Assembly (NCBI GenBank): GCA_025963635.1 | Contig: JAOQAK010000070.1 | Span: forward strand, 62,001-126,000 | Length of the DNA stretch: 64,000 nt | DNA from: Ferruginibacter sp. | Lineage (GTDB): Bacteria; Bacteroidota; Bacteroidia; Chitinophagales; Chitinophagaceae | Reading direction: 5' to 3' | In this document: piece after piece, positions 1 through 9,797 of the stretch | Numbering within the stretch: position 1 is the stretch's first letter | How the letters are laid out: each line of letters begins with the position of its first letter | Notes under the pieces: model-generated | Seen by the model: the letters and a program-made list of their open reading frames with translations, nothing else | Database searches by the model: none | Told to the model about the DNA's origin: nothing | Made by a program: the position numbers and the translations under genes

Positions 1-2
1 CC

Positions 3-3000
3 GATTGGTTCTTTCTAAAAGACAAAGCCACCCTTAAATATGTGGCCCTGGATGATGCCGTTGTAAATATGCAGCGCACGGATTCTGCTTGGAATTACCA
101 GTTTCTTGTAGATTACTTTGCCGGCCCTGCAGACTCTTCGGCGAAGAAAAAAGGAGGGATTGAGTTTGACATTAAGATCTTCCAGTTTACCAATATCCAG
201 TTTAACCAAATCGACAAATGGGTTGGAAAGAATATGAGGGTAGCGGTTAAAAAGTTAGACCTCTATGCAGATGATGTCAATTTCACAAAAAAGCAAATCA
301 ACCTAAATACGCTTACCCTGGATGAACCGGTATACTCCATGGAAGATTACAGAGGGAGAAGGCCTGATTCGATGATCGCAAAAAAAATCATCAACCCCAA
401 TGCGAAGCCCGGGCCCTATCGATGGAACAATGCAGGATGGGTGTTGAATGTAAATAGCATCCATGTTACCAACGGCGTTTTCAATAATGAAGTGGAAACG
501 GAAAGGCTGGCTTATCCAGGGAGGTTTGATGGGCAGCATCTTCGTTTTGCCAATATCACCGGTGTATTAAATCATGTGCATTTTGAAAAGGATACCCTTT
601 CCGCCGAACTACTGCTCGGCACAAAAGAAAGAAGCGGCTTTGAAGTTAAAAAGCTGGAAGCGAAACTAAAGTTTACGCCCGAAAAAATGGAATTCAACCA
701 ACTGGAATTGATCACGGGCAAAAGTAAACTAGGCAATTATTATGCGATGAAGTATAATGATTTTGGTAAAAACATGGGCAATTTCATTCATGATATCAAC
801 CTGGATGTAAATTTTGTAAATAGCGAATTGAACACGGACGACCTTGCTTTTTTTGCTCCGGAAGTGAAGAGCTGGAAAAAAATATTTGCGATCAAGGGAG
901 CCGCCAAAGGAACCGTGGATAATTTTACTGTCAAGGGCATGTTGATCAAAAGTGCCCATTCATCCGTGGAGGGAGATATTTCGCTGAAGGGGTTGCCCGA
1001 TATCAATCATACCTTCATCGATTTTAATACGAAAGATCTGCAAACCACCTATGCAGATATCAGCACCCTCATCCCCTCCCTAAAGAACGTTACCCAGCCG
1101 CAGCTGAATAAATTGGGAAGCATCCGTTACAAGGGGAATTTTACGGGATTCATCAACGACTTCGTGGCTTTTGGGTCTATCAATACAAGGCTCGGCATTG
1201 TTACCGGTGACATCAATATGAAATTGCCTGCCAATCAAAAACCCATCTACCTTGGGAAAATATCTACGGTTGGCTTTAAGTTGGGTGAGTTTATAAATAA
1301 TGATAAACTGGGCGCAATCACCTTCAATGGCAAAGTAAATGGCAGCGGCTTTACAGAAAAAGATATTGATGCTAATTTGGATGGTTTTATTAAAAGTGTT
1401 CAGTTCTCCGGATACGAATACCAACGCATTGCTGTCATAGGAGATTTCGGGAAAAAATTGTTTACAGGTTTCGTTAGTATCGATGATCCTAATTTAAAGC
1501 TGGATAGTTTGAAGGGTACCATCGATATGAGCGGCGCAACCCCGCAATTTGCATTCAACGCTAATCTTGCCAGGGCTGATCTTAAGAAACTAAAATATAC
1601 GCTGGGTGATTTTGTTTTAAATGGCAGATTTGACCTGAATTTTACCGGAAACAATATTGATAATTTTCTCGGTACGGCCAAGATATTGGATGCAAGGCTT
1701 ACACACAATGATGTGCCACTGTCATTCGATTCGCTGGTGTTACAGTCATCTGTGTTAGACAATCAAAAATACTTAACCATCCATACCAATGAACTGGATG
1801 CAGATCTCTCCGGCAATTTTAAAATCCTTGAATTGCCCGATGCTTTTAAAATATTTCTCAGCCGCTATTACCCCGCGTATATCGAAAAGCCTGCTTACCA
1901 GGTAAGTGATCAAAACTTTTCCTTCGTAATAAAAACCAAAGAAGCAGATAGCTATATCCAGTTATTGGATAAAAGGCTATCCGGTTTTGACAATGCTACC
2001 ATTTCTGGTAATCTCAATTTGAAGGAAAATAACATGAATGTAAATGCTGACATTCCTTTGTTCGGGTATGATGGTAAAATCTTCAACAACACACGGCTCG
2101 TCAGCAAAGGCAACCTCGATTCGCTGGTGGCAAATATTGATGTGGATGAAATAAAGCTCAACGACAGCATGCGGCTACCGGCCTCCAAACTCGTCTTCAC
2201 TTCCCGCAACGACATTTCAGACATCAGCATAAAAACCCGGGCCAGTAAAACCTTCGGAGATGCTACCGTGAATGCACGGGTGCAGACTTTAAAGGACGGT
2301 GTAAAGATCCACTTTTTCCCTTCTTCATTTATTATCAACGATAAAAAATGGCAACTGGAAAAAGACGGCGAACTGACCTTAAGCAAGTCGCAGATAAGTG
2401 CGAATGAAGTAAAATTCATACAGGGTAACCAGGAAGTAACTATCTCCACGGAGCCATCAGAAATAGGCAATTCGCATGATGTAGTCGTCACCCTGAAAGA
2501 AGTAAACATCAACGACTTTGTCCCTTTCGTTTTAAAAAATCCTAACCTCGAAGGGCAGATGACCGGTACTGTGCGCATCCTGGATCCCTTTGGAAAACCC
2601 TATGTTGAATTTGATACGAGGATAAAAGAATTCAGGCTGGATGGCGATTCAATCGGCATTGTAAATGGTACAGGCACCTATTCTGTTGCTAACGGAATCG
2701 CACGCTTCAAACTAGGCGCTGAAAATATCAATAACCGTTTTAAGATTGAAGGCAGCTTTAATGGGAAAGATAGCACCGATAACCAGGTCGATATCTCGCT
2801 GGTGTCGGAAAGGCTCAACCTGAATATATTAAACGCTTACCTGGGCAGCATTTTCACCGATATACAAGGTATTGCCAATACAAGCGATATGAAGGTAAAA
2901 GGCAATTCCAAACATCTTTCCTTAACGGGCACGGCCACTATCAATGAGGGTTCCATGATTGTAAATTATACCCAGTGCAAGTATAAATTTACCAACGAAA

Positions 3001-4457
3001 CAATCATTTTCAACCCCGATGAGATTGATTTTGGAACGATCATTTTAAAGGATACGCTGAATCATACGGGTACTTTAAGTGGTAAAATGTATCATCGTTT
3101 TTTCCAGAATTTTTCGTTCGATAATGTGAAAGTGGAATCTGATAAGATGCTGGTTTTAAATACCACGAAAAAAGACAATTCCATGTTTTATGGAAAAGTG
3201 ATTGGCAGGGCGCAACTGGCGATCAATGGCCCGGTAGAAAGTATGGTGATGAATATCAGTGGAGAACCTTCCAGAACAGATAGCAGTCATATCTACCTGT
3301 TAAGTGGCAGCAGCGTGGAGAGTGGGGTTGTTGATTATATCGATTTTATACAGTTTGGAAGCAAGATGGAAGATGACTATAAAGGCCGGTTGTCGAGCAA
3401 TGTGATGGTCAATATGACGCTCACCGCAAACCCTGCCTGCAAAATCGACGTGATACTCGATGAAACAACCGGTGATATTATCAAAGGCGAAGGCAATGGC
3501 TTGTTGAAGATCAGCGTTGGTACAACCGAACCGCTCACAATCAATGGCTACTATAATATCTCAAGGGGTGAATACACTTTCAACTTTCAAACTTTTCTCA
3601 AAAAGTATTTTACAGTAAACAGTGGAAGCATTGTATGGAGTGGCGATCCGCTTAATGCGAGAATTGATATCCTGGCAGAATATCTTGCCAACAATGTTGA
3701 TTTTAAACCGATCTCTACGGCTGCTTCTCAAATCAATCAAAAGGAAGATGTAAGGGTGATTGCCCATCTAACAGAAACGCTTTTGAAACCTGTCATCGAT
3801 TTTGAATTCCAGTTGCCCGAAGGTAGTCCGCTCAAAAGCGATTTTGTAATCACCAAAAGATTGCAGCAATTTAAAGATGACAAAAATGAGTTGAACAAAC
3901 AGGTAACTTCCTTATTGCTTTTCAATTCTTTCACCAGCAGTACCCAGGGATTTATCACGGCCAGCAGCGGATACAGCGTATTATCCAGCACCATTGGCGG
4001 GGTAGTTTCCAATGCGCTCTCAGGGTATTTCAATAAGTTTTTGCAGCGATACATTAAAAATACCTCGCTGTATCTTGATCTCAACAGTGGACTGGAGTTA
4101 GAGAGCAATGTCTCCAAATTACAGGCTGCTGCTAAAAGCGGATTGGTCTTCACCTTGTTGAACGGAAGGCTGATCATTACGGCAGGTGTAAACCTCGACT
4201 ACAATAATCCTTACGTAATCAATACCACCCGCAATAACAACCTGCTCGTAACGCCCGATCTTACGGCCGAATGGATACTCACCAAAGACGGGCGGGTAAG
4301 GCTGGTAGGCTTTAACCGCACCAATTTCGATCTGGTAAGTCAACGCAACAGAACGGGTATCAGCTTAACCTATCGTAAAGATTTTGACAAACTTTCCCAG
4401 TTGTTCATGGTGGATGAAGAAAAGAAAAGGATTCGGGAACAAAGCCAGGTAAAATAA
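3..4457 (+). CDS. TamB-like translocation/assembly module protein, 5'-truncated by window edge
   Basis: The reading frame is open from the first base (residues DWFFLKDKATLKY precede the first GTG at 42), so the gene starts upstream of the window and at least 1,484 residues are present. The protein is a long, Asn/Asp/Gly-rich chain of beta-strand-like segments with no internal membrane span. Its last ~400 residues (phrases such as NITGEPS-like VMNISGEPSRTD, then VDYIDFIQFG, then the C-terminal YNNPYV...TAEWILTKDGRVRL region) resemble the conserved C-terminal DUF490/TamB domain. TamB-like proteins are anchored in the inner membrane, span the periplasm and are linked to outer-membrane protein assembly or phospholipid transport. 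In Bacteroidota they are typically 1,400-1,700 residues, so most of the protein is probably here. The N-terminal anchor is missing from view. The family call is by recognition of the C-terminal pattern; the cellular role is from family knowledge. Confidence 0.85.
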   Translation, partial: DWFFLKDKATLKYVALDDAVVNMQRTDSAWNYQFLVDYFAGPADSSAKKKGGIEFDIKIFQFTNIQFNQIDKWVGKNMRVAVKKLDLYADDVNFTKKQINLNTLTLDEPVYSMEDYRGRRPDSMIAKKIINPNAKPGPYRWNNAGWVLNVNSIHVTNGVFNNEVETERLAYPGRFDGQHLRFANITGVLNHVHFEKDTLSAELLLGTKERSGFEVKKLEAKLKFTPEKMEFNQLELITGKSKLGNYYAMKYNDFGKNMGNFIHDINLDVNFVNSELNTDDLAFFAPEVKSWKKIFAIKGAAKGTVDNFTVKGMLIKSAHSSVEGDISLKGLPDINHTFIDFNTKDLQTTYADISTLIPSLKNVTQPQLNKLGSIRYKGNFTGFINDFVAFGSINTRLGIVTGDINMKLPANQKPIYLGKISTVGFKLGEFINNDKLGAITFNGKVNGSGFTEKDIDANLDGFIKSVQFSGYEYQRIAVIGDFGKKLFTGFVSIDDPNLKLDSLKGTIDMSGATPQFAFNANLARADLKKLKYTLGDFVLNGRFDLNFTGNNIDNFLGTAKILDARLTHNDVPLSFDSLVLQSSVLDNQKYLTIHTNELDADLSGNFKILELPDAFKIFLSRYYPAYIEKPAYQVSDQNFSFVIKTKEADSYIQLLDKRLSGFDNATISGNLNLKENNMNVNADIPLFGYDGKIFNNTRLVSKGNLDSLVANIDVDEIKLNDSMRLPASKLVFTSRNDISDISIKTRASKTFGDATVNARVQTLKDGVKIHFFPSSFIINDKKWQLEKDGELTLSKSQISANEVKFIQGNQEVTISTEPSEIGNSHDVVVTLKEVNINDFVPFVLKNPNLEGQMTGTVRILDPFGKPYVEFDTRIKEFRLDGDSIGIVNGTGTYSVANGIARFKLGAENINNRFKIEGSFNGKDSTDNQVDISLVSERLNLNILNAYLGSIFTDIQGIANTSDMKVKGNSKHLSLTGTATINEGSMIVNYTQCKYKFTNETIIFNPDEIDFGTIILKDTLNHTGTLSGKMYHRFFQNFSFDNVKVESDKMLVLNTTKKDNSMFYGKVIGRAQLAINGPVESMVMNISGEPSRTDSSHIYLLSGSSVESGVVDYIDFIQFGSKMEDDYKGRLSSNVMVNMTLTANPACKIDVILDETTGDIIKGEGNGLLKISVGTTEPLTINGYYNISRGEYTFNFQTFLKKYFTVNSGSIVWSGDPLNARIDILAEYLANNVDFKPISTAASQINQKEDVRVIAHLTETLLKPVIDFEFQLPEGSPLKSDFVITKRLQQFKDDKNELNKQVTSLLLFNSFTSSTQGFITASSGYSVLSSTIGGVVSNALSGYFNKFLQRYIKNTSLYLDLNSGLELESNVSKLQAAAKSGLVFTLLNGRLIITAGVNLDYNNPYVINTTRNNNLLVTPDLTAEWILTKDGRVRLVGFNRTNFDLVSQRNRTGISLTYRKDFDKLSQLFMVDEEKKRIREQSQVK

Positions 4458-4776
4458 CAGTTATGTCTGATGGCTGATTTTTTGATGTCTGATGTCCCTC
4501 TGTGGTAATAGTGTTATACTGCACAAGGATAAAACCGTGAGTTGCTTTTCTTTTTGAGCCGGGCGGAAGTACTTCTATTTAGCTTCATAGGCGTCGCACT
4601 CTTGTACATTTTATCTTTATGGAGCAAATTAAAAAGTCACTAATTTACCCCTTGCGAAGTATAATCGATCGAATATCCTTTATAGCCAAGTTCAAACGGC
4701 TGACGTTGGCTGTTAAAATAAAGCAGCGATTGGAAAAAAATCAAAAATCAAAAAATCAGCCATCAGACATCAAAAT
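4458..4776. repeat. Convergent intergenic spacer with a 24-bp inverted repeat
   Basis: No gene is supported in this 319-bp spacer between the convergent tamB-like gene and ribBA. A 24-bp perfect inverted repeat has arms at 4463-4486 and 4747-4770 (left arm begins ATGTCTGATGGCTGAT). Each arm lies within 10 bp of the stop codon of the adjacent gene. The interior at 4586-4628 carries one copy of the CATCGTTGYGTC-type repeat described separately. Arms separated by 260 bp are unlikely to act as a simple terminator hairpin. Confidence 0.75.
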
Positions 4777-5982
4777 CTAGTGTTCACTCAAAATATCATG
4801 TCCCATTTTATCCCGCTTGGTGGTCAGGTACTTTTCATTGTGTTCGTTGGGGAGTATCTCAATTGGTACAGTTTCTACTACCTGCAAGCCGTAGCCGAGT
4901 AAACCGGCCCGCTTTTTCGGATTATTGCTCATCAGTTTCATTTTGCTGATTCCCATATGCCGGAGAATTTGGGCGCCCACACCGTAATCCCGTTCATCCA
5001 TCCCAAATCCAAGTTCCAGGTTGGCTTCCACAGTATCCATTCCCTGCTCCTGCAGTTTATAGGCCTTCAGTTTGTTGAGCAAGCCAATCCCGCGACCTTC
5101 CTGGTTCATATATAAAACCAATCCCTTACCGGCAGTTTCTACTATTTTAAGCGCCTTATGCAACTGGTCACCGCAATCACACCGCAGCGAACCAAGAATA
5201 TCGCCCGTCATACAACTGCTGTGTACCCTTACCAATACCGGCTCATCCTTTTCCCAGTCTCCCTTTTTAATAGCCAGGTGAATTTCACCGGTATTGATCT
5301 GTTGAAAAGCTACCAATTCAAAATTGCCATATTTAGTAGGCATATTTACCCGAACTTCTTCTTTAATAAGCGTTTCCTTGGCGAGGCGATATGCAATCAG
5401 GTCTTTAATAGATACCACTTTCAGATCAAATCTTTGTGCAATTTCCATTAGCTGGGGCAATCTTGCCATTGAGCCATCTTCATTCATTATTTCTACCAGC
5501 ACGCCGGCAGAAGCAAAACCCGCAAGCCGGGCTAAATCAATGGTAGCCTCTGTATGCCCGGTTCTTCTTAATACACCGCCCTTTTTTGCACGCAAAGGAA
5601 AAATATGCCCGGGCCGTCCAAGGTCCTCCGGTTTCGTGGCCGGATCTACCAGCGCCTGCACTGTTTTGGAGCGGTCATGGGCAGAAATGCCGGTAGTACA
5701 CCCGTGCCCAAGTAAATCAACACTCACTGTAAAGGGAGTTGCATGCAGGGAGGTGTTATCAATGACCATTGCAGGCAGGTTAAGTTCGTCACATCTTTCC
5801 TCCGACAACGGTGCACAAATCAACCCACGGCCAAATGTGCTCATGAAATTGATTACTTCTGGTGTTACATTTTCTGCAGCGGTAATAAAATCTCCCTCAT
5901 TTTCCCTGTCTTCATCATCCACCACAATTACTAGCCTTCCATTTTTAATCGCTTCTATCGCACTTTCGATACTATCTAACAT
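4777..5982 (-). CDS. ribBA: Bifunctional 3,4-dihydroxy-2-butanone-4-phosphate synthase / GTP cyclohydrolase II
   Basis: The two domains catalyse the two entry reactions of riboflavin synthesis: ribulose-5-phosphate to 3,4-dihydroxy-2-butanone 4-phosphate plus formate, and GTP to 2,5-diamino-6-ribosylamino-pyrimidinone phosphate. The RibB domain (about residues 1-200) has the acidic metal-binding motif [10 protein letters not shown] at 22-31 and the [12 protein letters not shown] segment around 93-104. The RibA domain (about 205-401) has the zinc cysteines C257, C268 and C270 in [10 protein letters not shown]...LRCDCGDQ and the conserved NQEGRGIGL loop. The 401-residue length is normal for the fused enzyme. 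The ATG at 5982 is about 20 nt downstream of a TAACTTTGC promoter-like box. It stands alone as a transcription unit, convergent with the tamB-like gene. I see no FMN riboswitch in the short leader. Confidence 0.97.
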   Translation of the reverse strand: MLDSIESAIEAIKNGRLVIVVDDEDRENEGDFITAAENVTPEVINFMSTFGRGLICAPLSEERCDELNLPAMVIDNTSLHATPFTVSVDLLGHGCTTGISAHDRSKTVQALVDPATKPEDLGRPGHIFPLRAKKGGVLRRTGHTEATIDLARLAGFASAGVLVEIMNEDGSMARLPQLMEIAQRFDLKVVSIKDLIAYRLAKETLIKEEVRVNMPTKYGNFELVAFQQINTGEIHLAIKKGDWEKDEPVLVRVHSSCMTGDILGSLRCDCGDQLHKALKIVETAGKGLVLYMNQEGRGIGLLNKLKAYKLQEQGMDTVEANLELGFGMDERDYGVGAQILRHMGISKMKLMSNNPKKRAGLLGYGLQVVETVPIEILPNEHNEKYLTTKRDKMGHDILSEH

Positions 5983-6001
5983 TCGGTTTATTTTATTTTT
6001 T

Positions 6002-6010
6002 GCAAAGTTA
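6002..6010 (-). promoter_or_regulatory. Candidate -7 promoter box for ribBA
   Basis: On the minus strand this reads TAACTTTGC, an exact match to the Bacteroidota -7 consensus TAnnTTTGC. It sits 20 nt upstream of the ribBA ATG. I do not see a convincing -33 TTG at the usual spacing, so only the -7 part is supported. Confidence 0.5.
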
Positions 6011-6190
6011 ACAAGGTTTAATCTTTGCAGCGGAAGATGTTGCTTTTCGAATTAAGAAATACTTTTCATATTAATAAAAAACGCCTAAAGCAGCGTTAAA
6101 CACTCAATTCTTGCCTTTCTAAATTGTTAATAAATATTAACAATTGTAACTGATTATTTACTTTCTTTGCCGGACATAATAAAACCAAAT

Positions 6191-9100
6191 ATGCTATTAA
6201 AAAGACTGATTCCACTCGTCATCGCTATGCTGTCGATGCCTTTTTTAATGAATGCCCAGGTTACTACCAGCAGTATGAACGGTACTGTTAAAGGATCCCA
6301 TGAGACCGAACTGATTGGCGCAACCATCAAAGCAGTACACACCCCTACCGGAACTGTTTATACCACTCCAACCAGAAAAGGAGGCGTATTTTATATCTCC
6401 AATATGAACCCGGGTGGACCCTACACAGTAACCATTTCCAGCGTTGGTTATAAAACACTTACAAGAGAAGGCATTAACCTTTCACTTGGCGAAACCCTTA
6501 ATCAAACCTTTGAATTGGTTGAAAGCGCCAGCAGTTTAACCGAAGTTGTGGTGTCATCTACCAGAGCCTTACCTACTTCGGGTAAAGGTGGTAGCCAGGT
6601 ATCGGTAGGTAGAGATAAAATGGCGAATCTCCCCACCATTGGCAGAACTATACAGGATTTCGTGCGGTTTGTGCCACAGGCAAAAATTACTGCTGCAGAT
6701 GGAGGGATCTCCATTGCAGGCCAAAATAACCGGTACAACTCTTTTTATATCGATGGAGCGGCAAATAACGATCTTTTTGGTCTTTCAAATTCCGGCACTA
6801 ATGGAGGACAAACAGGAACTTCGCCCATCTCAATTGATGCGATAGATCAGTTTCAGGTACTGATCTCTCCCTATGATGCCTCGATTGGAAATTTTACAGG
6901 CGGTGGTATCAATGCGATTACCCGCTCAGGCACCAATAAGTTTGAAGGTTCTGCTTATTATGTCTTCCGCAATCAGGACCTTGCCGGCAAATCTCCGGTA
7001 GCTACGTTAAAATCCGGCAGTACTACCGAATTCGAGCGTACTAAACTGCCCGCTTTCCAAAATAAAACCACTGGTATCCGTATTGGCGGTGCAATCGTAA
7101 AGAACAAACTATTCTATTTTTTACTGGCCGAAATACAAAGAGATGACCGGCCACAACCGTTTGGTTTTGCAAACTATACTGGTGCAAGCAACAGGTTATC
7201 AGCAGTTGACAGTCTTGCAAATTTCCTGAAAACTAAGTACGGCTACGATCCCGGCTCTTACCTCGATAATCCTGAAAAAGTTCAGGCCAACAGGTACACC
7301 GGTAAAATTGACTGGAACCTTAATAACGACAACAAATTATCAGTAAGTTACCGTTACAACAAAAGCTTTAGAAATAATGTAACGGCGAGCAACTCTACTA
7401 ATATCAATTTCTACAATAATGGCTACGTAATTCCAAACACCACCCAGTCAGGTACGCTTGAATTCAGGAGTAGTTTTAAGAACGGTTCAAACAATCGTTT
7501 CCTGTTTACCCTTACTGATGTAAACGACGACAGGGGGCCATTGAATAGCCCTTTTCCACGTGTCACTATTACCGATGGATCTGGCAGGTTTGTTTTTGGG
7601 ACAGAACCAAGTTCTACACAGAATTTGTTGAAAACCACTAACTACGCGATACAGGATGCATTTAAATTCAACCTGGGGAAAAATTCAATGACCATTGGTA
7701 CAGACAATGAACTTACCAAAGCTTACAACGTGTTCATCCAAAATTCTTATGGTACCTATACTTTTACCAATTTGAAGAATTTCTACGACAATGCAAATGG
7801 AATTGTTACGGCTGCAACAGGTCCCGGGTATACAAGAGGAATTGCACTACTCGATGGCAGTGCAAGTGATGAAACAAAATCTGCGGCAAATTTCAACGTG
7901 GCACGTCTTGGATTTTACATCAATGACGAATTAAAAGCAAATGAAAATCTGACTTTCAACTTTGGATTAAGGGCCGATAAAACCAGTTTTTTAACGGATA
8001 TCGTGGAAGACAAATTCTTTAATGACTCCGCTATTGCAGTTCTTTCGAAATACCATGACCTGCAAGGGGCAAGATCTGGTCAAAAGCCAAATATTCCATG
8101 GTCTTTTTCTCCGCGGATAGGTTTTACTTATAAATTACCATCTGAAAACCTGGTAATCCGTGGTGGACTTGGCTTATTTACAGGCCGTATTCCCCTAGTT
8201 TGGCCAGGCGGTATTTATAACAACAATGGTGTAAGTGTTGGTGCCATTACAAGAAATGCCTCCAACGCAATCCTTTTCAAACCTGATGCTTTTGGCCAGT
8301 ACACTCCACAGGATTTTGGCTTAAACCCTAACAGGGACGCAAAAGGTTCTATGAATTTAATTGCAAAAGATTTCAAGCTGAATAAAATTTTCAGAACATC
8401 GTTGGCTGCTGACCAAAAATTGGGTAATAACTGGAGCACTACTATAGAACTGATCGTTTCAAAAAATCTCAACGAGATCAATTATCAAAATGTAAACATT
8501 TTCCCGAACAGGTTCCAGGCAGTAGGTGCTGACAACCGCCAGGTAAATGACACCAGCGCTGCCACCAGTACAGCGTCAGCGCTCGCAGCCACCATTCCTA
8601 TCAGGGCTTCAGGTACAAGAAATCCTTATACGGATGTGTTAATCCTGCAGAACACAAAGGGGGAGAAAGGCTTTTCTTATACTTTCACTTTTACTATCGA
8701 CAGGGCATGGAGGCAAGGGTTTGCCTTTAACGCAAATTATGCTTTTGGAAACAGCCTGGTAATCAACGAAGGTACAAGTAGCGTAAACACATCTCAATAC
8801 AGGTTTATGGAAGCAGTGAATGGCCAGAATAATCTTACCTTATCGAATTCTGATTTTGACGCGGCTCACCGCATTACAGCTTATTTCGCAAAGAAGTTTA
8901 CCTATGCAAATAAGAAATTAGCAACTACAATCTCAATGACTTACCAGGGTCAGTCAGGTACGCCGTTCAGCTATGTTTATCAAAACAGCATCGTGAAGGC
9001 ATATGGCCGTACAGAAACAAATGACCTGATCTTTATTCCAACTACTGCGCAGTTGCAAACCATGATATTTGATCCGAATTTAGTAAGCGGTGTTACTTAT

Positions 9101-9529
9101 ACCGCCCAGCAACAAAGAGATATGTTTGATGCATACATTACAAAAGATAAATATCTTTCTAAACATCGCGGTGAATATTCTGAACGCAATGGTGCAAGAT
9201 TACCTTTCACGCATTTGTTGAATTTAAAATTGCAACAGGATTTTATTGTAAAACTTGCCGGAAGAGATTACGGTTTACAGCTTAGCTATGATGTTTTCAA
9301 CTTTGCAAACATGATCGACCACAACGCAGGCAAACAATATTTCCTGAGTAACGACCAGTATTCCCTGGTAACCTTTAATGGTTTTGTGAGCAGCACTAAT
9401 CTTACGCCAAAGTATAGGTTCTCACCACAGATTGCCAATAACGGTAACCCTTACGGTTTAAGTACCAGTTCACAACCGGATTATAGTGCGAGATGGATCA
9501 GTTCAATTACAGCACGTATTAATTTCTAA
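6191..9529 (+). CDS. TonB-dependent receptor, Oar-type (first of a tandem pair)
   Basis: This outer-membrane TonB-dependent transporter has 1,112 residues. An N-terminal signal peptide (LIPLVIAMLSMPFLMNAQ) is followed by a carboxypeptidase-regulatory-like beta-sandwich (about 25-110, ending VGYKTLTREG). A TonB-box-like LTEVVVSST precedes the plug domain, which shows RYNSFYIDGAANNDLFG and the GGGINAITRSGTNKFEG sequence. The C-terminal part is the 22-strand barrel. The substrate is not deducible, and there is no SusD partner beside it, unlike the SusC at the end of the window. I start at the ATG at 6191 rather than the TTG at 6167. The hydrophobic signal peptide follows directly, and the promoter-like TTTCTTTGC at 6162-6170 would overlap the TTG. 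The next gene is a paralogue in the same orientation. Confidence 0.92.
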   Translation: MLLKRLIPLVIAMLSMPFLMNAQVTTSSMNGTVKGSHETELIGATIKAVHTPTGTVYTTPTRKGGVFYISNMNPGGPYTVTISSVGYKTLTREGINLSLGETLNQTFELVESASSLTEVVVSSTRALPTSGKGGSQVSVGRDKMANLPTIGRTIQDFVRFVPQAKITAADGGISIAGQNNRYNSFYIDGAANNDLFGLSNSGTNGGQTGTSPISIDAIDQFQVLISPYDASIGNFTGGGINAITRSGTNKFEGSAYYVFRNQDLAGKSPVATLKSGSTTEFERTKLPAFQNKTTGIRIGGAIVKNKLFYFLLAEIQRDDRPQPFGFANYTGASNRLSAVDSLANFLKTKYGYDPGSYLDNPEKVQANRYTGKIDWNLNNDNKLSVSYRYNKSFRNNVTASNSTNINFYNNGYVIPNTTQSGTLEFRSSFKNGSNNRFLFTLTDVNDDRGPLNSPFPRVTITDGSGRFVFGTEPSSTQNLLKTTNYAIQDAFKFNLGKNSMTIGTDNELTKAYNVFIQNSYGTYTFTNLKNFYDNANGIVTAATGPGYTRGIALLDGSASDETKSAANFNVARLGFYINDELKANENLTFNFGLRADKTSFLTDIVEDKFFNDSAIAVLSKYHDLQGARSGQKPNIPWSFSPRIGFTYKLPSENLVIRGGLGLFTGRIPLVWPGGIYNNNGVSVGAITRNASNAILFKPDAFGQYTPQDFGLNPNRDAKGSMNLIAKDFKLNKIFRTSLAADQKLGNNWSTTIELIVSKNLNEINYQNVNIFPNRFQAVGADNRQVNDTSAATSTASALAATIPIRASGTRNPYTDVLILQNTKGEKGFSYTFTFTIDRAWRQGFAFNANYAFGNSLVINEGTSSVNTSQYRFMEAVNGQNNLTLSNSDFDAAHRITAYFAKKFTYANKKLATTISMTYQGQSGTPFSYVYQNSIVKAYGRTETNDLIFIPTTAQLQTMIFDPNLVSGVTYTAQQQRDMFDAYITKDKYLSKHRGEYSERNGARLPFTHLLNLKLQQDFIVKLAGRDYGLQLSYDVFNFANMIDHNAGKQYFLSNDQYSLVTFNGFVSSTNLTPKYRFSPQIANNGNPYGLSTSSQPDYSARWISSITARINF

Positions 9530-9617
9530 GAAATTAGTACCAAACAAAAAATCAGCTTTCACAAGATATTTTTGGAAACTGAATTTCAAGAGATTTAGAT
9601 TATATTTTTTCGATTGC

Positions 9618-9650
9618 AAACGCCATGATGAATTTCGTCATGGCGTTTTT
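9618..9650 (+). terminator. Intrinsic terminator after first TonB receptor
   Basis: A 13-bp near-perfect stem (9618-9630 with 9636-9648, core AACGCCATGA/TCATGGCGTT, one G-T pair) has a 5-nt loop and ends in a T-run. It lies 90 bp after the stop and separates the two receptor genes into different transcription units. Confidence 0.85.
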
Positions 9651-9797
9651 ATGTTTATAGACAGATGGTTTTTTATGAGACAATGCAGCTATTCTTTCTT
9701 AAAAAGCACTTAAGGAAAAGGCTTAACGATTTATTATTATCAAACGCGTTACCCAGAACTATTATACTAACAACTTTGCAAAATTAAAACACACATT

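Noticed and set aside
1952-2578. 208-residue ORF opposite the TamB-like gene
   Set aside because: Shadow frame; no signal peptide or motif, and the host gene is continuous.
5324-6055. 243-residue ORF opposite ribBA
   Set aside because: Ser-rich shadow frame over a well-established gene.
5983-6100. FMN riboswitch before ribBA
   Set aside because: The leader is only about 20-50 nt and A/T-rich; no aptamer structure seen.
9486-9713. 75-residue ORF after the first TonB receptor
   Set aside because: Overlaps the receptor end and the terminator hairpin.
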